NCBI GenBank assembly: GCA_900177435.1
Contig: FXAI01000004.1
Coordinates: 186,001 to 250,000, forward strand
Direction of reading: 5' to 3'
DNA: 64,000 nucleotides
Source: Alteromonadaceae bacterium Bs31
GTDB taxonomy: Bacteria; Pseudomonadota; Gammaproteobacteria; Pseudomonadales; Cellvibrionaceae
Part shown: piece after piece, positions 63,024 through 64,000 of the stretch
Layout: every line of letters starts with the position of its first letter
How positions within the stretch are numbered: position 1 is the stretch's first letter
Notes under the pieces: model-generated
What the model saw: the letters and a program-made list of their open reading frames with translations, nothing else
Databases searched by the model: none
What the model was told of the DNA's origin: nothing
Position numbers and translations under genes: made by a program

Positions 63024-64000
63024 TAACGGCTAAGCCCTGTAGTATCCAGCTCGACAACTGTCCAGGGCAGCCCGTACTTATTGAGGTCTTCCATAAACGG
63101 GTCTGGATCGAACTGTTCCATATTCCATACGCCCGGTTTTTTCCATTTGCCTTCCAGCATCATTTTTGCGCCGATCATGGCCGGCACTCCGGTGGTATAG
63201 GAAATTGCCTGTGATTTTACTTCTTGGTAGCAGGTTTCATGGTCGCAGATGTTGTACACATATACGGTTTTTTCTACGCCGTTTTTAATACCTTTCGCCA
63301 CGCAACCGATGCAGGTTCGCCCTTTGGTAAGTGGGCCGAGGCTGGAGGGGTCGGGTAGTACCGCTTTAAGAAATTGTAGCGGAACAATATCTACTCCCTG
63401 GTAGTTAACGGGTTCAATACCGGTCATGCCAACGTTTTGTAAAACGTCCAGGTGCTTAAGATAGTTTTCGGAAAATGTCATCCAGAAGCGGGCACGTTTT
63501 ATTTCAGGGAAATGCTTGGTTAGGGATTCCAGTTCTTCGTGATACATGAGATAAATATCACGCTCACCAATACCTTCAGGGAAATGATAGCTGTCTTTGA
63601 CCGACAGGGGATCGGTTTCTACCCACTCACCGTTTTGCCAGTAACGACCTTTTGCGGTGACTTCCCGAATATTAATTTCCGGGTTGAAGTTTGTTGCGAA
63701 GGGCTGGCCGTGGTCGCCGGCATTGCAATCGATAATATCCAGTTCGTGGATTTCATCGAGGTAGTGTTTGCGCAGGTAGGCGGTGTAAACATTCGTAACG
63801 CCGGGGTCAAAGCCGCTCCCGAGTAAAGCCATAAGGCCTGCCTTCTCAAATTTTTCCTGATAGGCCCATTGCCAGCTGTATTCAAACTTTGCTTCGTTGG
63901 GGGGCTCGTAGTTGGCAGTATCGAGGTAATCTACCCTGGCATTCAGGCAGGCATCCATAATGGGAAGGTCCTGATAGGGAAGCGCTACGTTGATCACCAG
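63023..64000 (-). CDS. Carboxynorspermidine dehydrogenase, N-terminus beyond the window
   Basis: At least 325 residues, cut by the window edge, so the N-terminus with the NAD(P)-binding start is missing. The visible portion has the saccharopine-dehydrogenase-type fold: LPYQDLPIMDACLNARVDYLDT, LMALLGSGFDPGVTNVYTAYL and GRTCIGCVAKGIKNG. It reductively couples aspartate semialdehyde with a diamine in the alternative polyamine pathway. Overlaps nspC (TAATG). Confidence 0.92.
   Translation of the reverse strand: MVINVALPYQDLPIMDACLNARVDYLDTANYEPPNEAKFEYSWQWAYQEKFEKAGLMALLGSGFDPGVTNVYTAYLRKHYLDEIHELDIIDCNAGDHGQPFATNFNPEINIREVTAKGRYWQNGEWVETDPLSVKDSYHFPEGIGERDIYLMYHEELESLTKHFPEIKRARFWMTFSENYLKHLDVLQNVGMTGIEPVNYQGVDIVPLQFLKAVLPDPSSLGPLTKGRTCIGCVAKGIKNGVEKTVYVYNICDHETCYQEVKSQAISYTTGVPAMIGAKMMLEGKWKKPGVWNMEQFDPDPFMEDLNKYGLPWTVVELDTTGLSR

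Overview
This window reads as the chromosome of a nitrogen-fixing, polysaccharide-degrading gammaproteobacterium, most likely of the Cellvibrionaceae and close to Teredinibacter (shipworm symbionts). The clues are an Azotobacter-like nif gene order, a secreted pectate lyase with poly-serine linkers of the Cellvibrio/Teredinibacter type, and a gammaproteobacterial envelope gene set. The placement is inferred from gene content; no 16S, tRNA or phylogeny is visible.

Bases 1-24.9 kb are a nitrogen fixation region without nifHDK, nifA or nifB. It opens with accessory genes: a DUF364 protein, a Bfd-type ferredoxin, and a hemerythrin / rhodanese-ankyrin / GreA-like operon. Next come a Shethna II (FeSII) ferredoxin with an unknown partner, a NifX/NifY-family gene, and the FeMo-cofactor scaffold operon nifE-nifN-nifX-DUF269-CCE_0567-fdxB-FeSI ferredoxin, followed by two little-known genes. 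A 3 kb gene for a two-catalytic-domain pectate lyase (PL1 and PL3) then interrupts the cluster. After it the nif genes resume as iscA-nifU-nifS, nifV-cysE-TPR gene-nifW-nifZ-nifM-clpX, and nifF. Sigma-54 (-24/-12) promoters are readable before the NifX/Y gene, nifE, iscA, nifV and nifF, and divergently between bfd and hemerythrin. The four at nifE, iscA, nifV and nifF also have a TGT-N10-ACA NifA-type upstream site at a sensible distance. The nif genes make FeMo-co (nifENXV), build Fe-S clusters (iscA, nifUS, cysE), mature NifH (nifM), supply electrons (nifF, fdxB) and protect against oxygen (FeSII, possibly hemerythrin).

From 24.9 to 28.5 kb lie a 38-codon unannotated small ORF and oxyR divergent from ahpC-ahpF (peroxide defence). 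From 28.6 to 40 kb are signalling and stress genes: a REC-REC-PAS-GGDEF-EAL protein, a YfiR-histidine kinase-receiver hybrid, a YqhA-type membrane protein, a cold-shock protein, an unknown secreted protein and a degenerate HD-GYP-like protein. A 1.36 kb stretch without genes follows, then a YSC84/SYLF protein.

From 40 to 53.5 kb the theme is the envelope. There is a ydbH-ynbE-ydbL phospholipid transport operon; an AI-2E-type permease, HlyD-type adaptor and DUF2955 permease operon; a BamA/TamA-like barrel protein; and a five-gene set of LolA-like protein, two FtsX-type permeases, a LolD-like ATPase and an outer-membrane barrel that looks like a dedicated trans-envelope transport machine. The remainder (53.5-64 kb) is mostly housekeeping: a DnaJ-domain protein, Ppx/GppA, a methyltransferase, msrA, a TerB-like protein, a double-CDGSH/glutamate-synthase fusion, YqaA, a diguanylate cyclase and the carboxynorspermidine pathway, cut by the window end.
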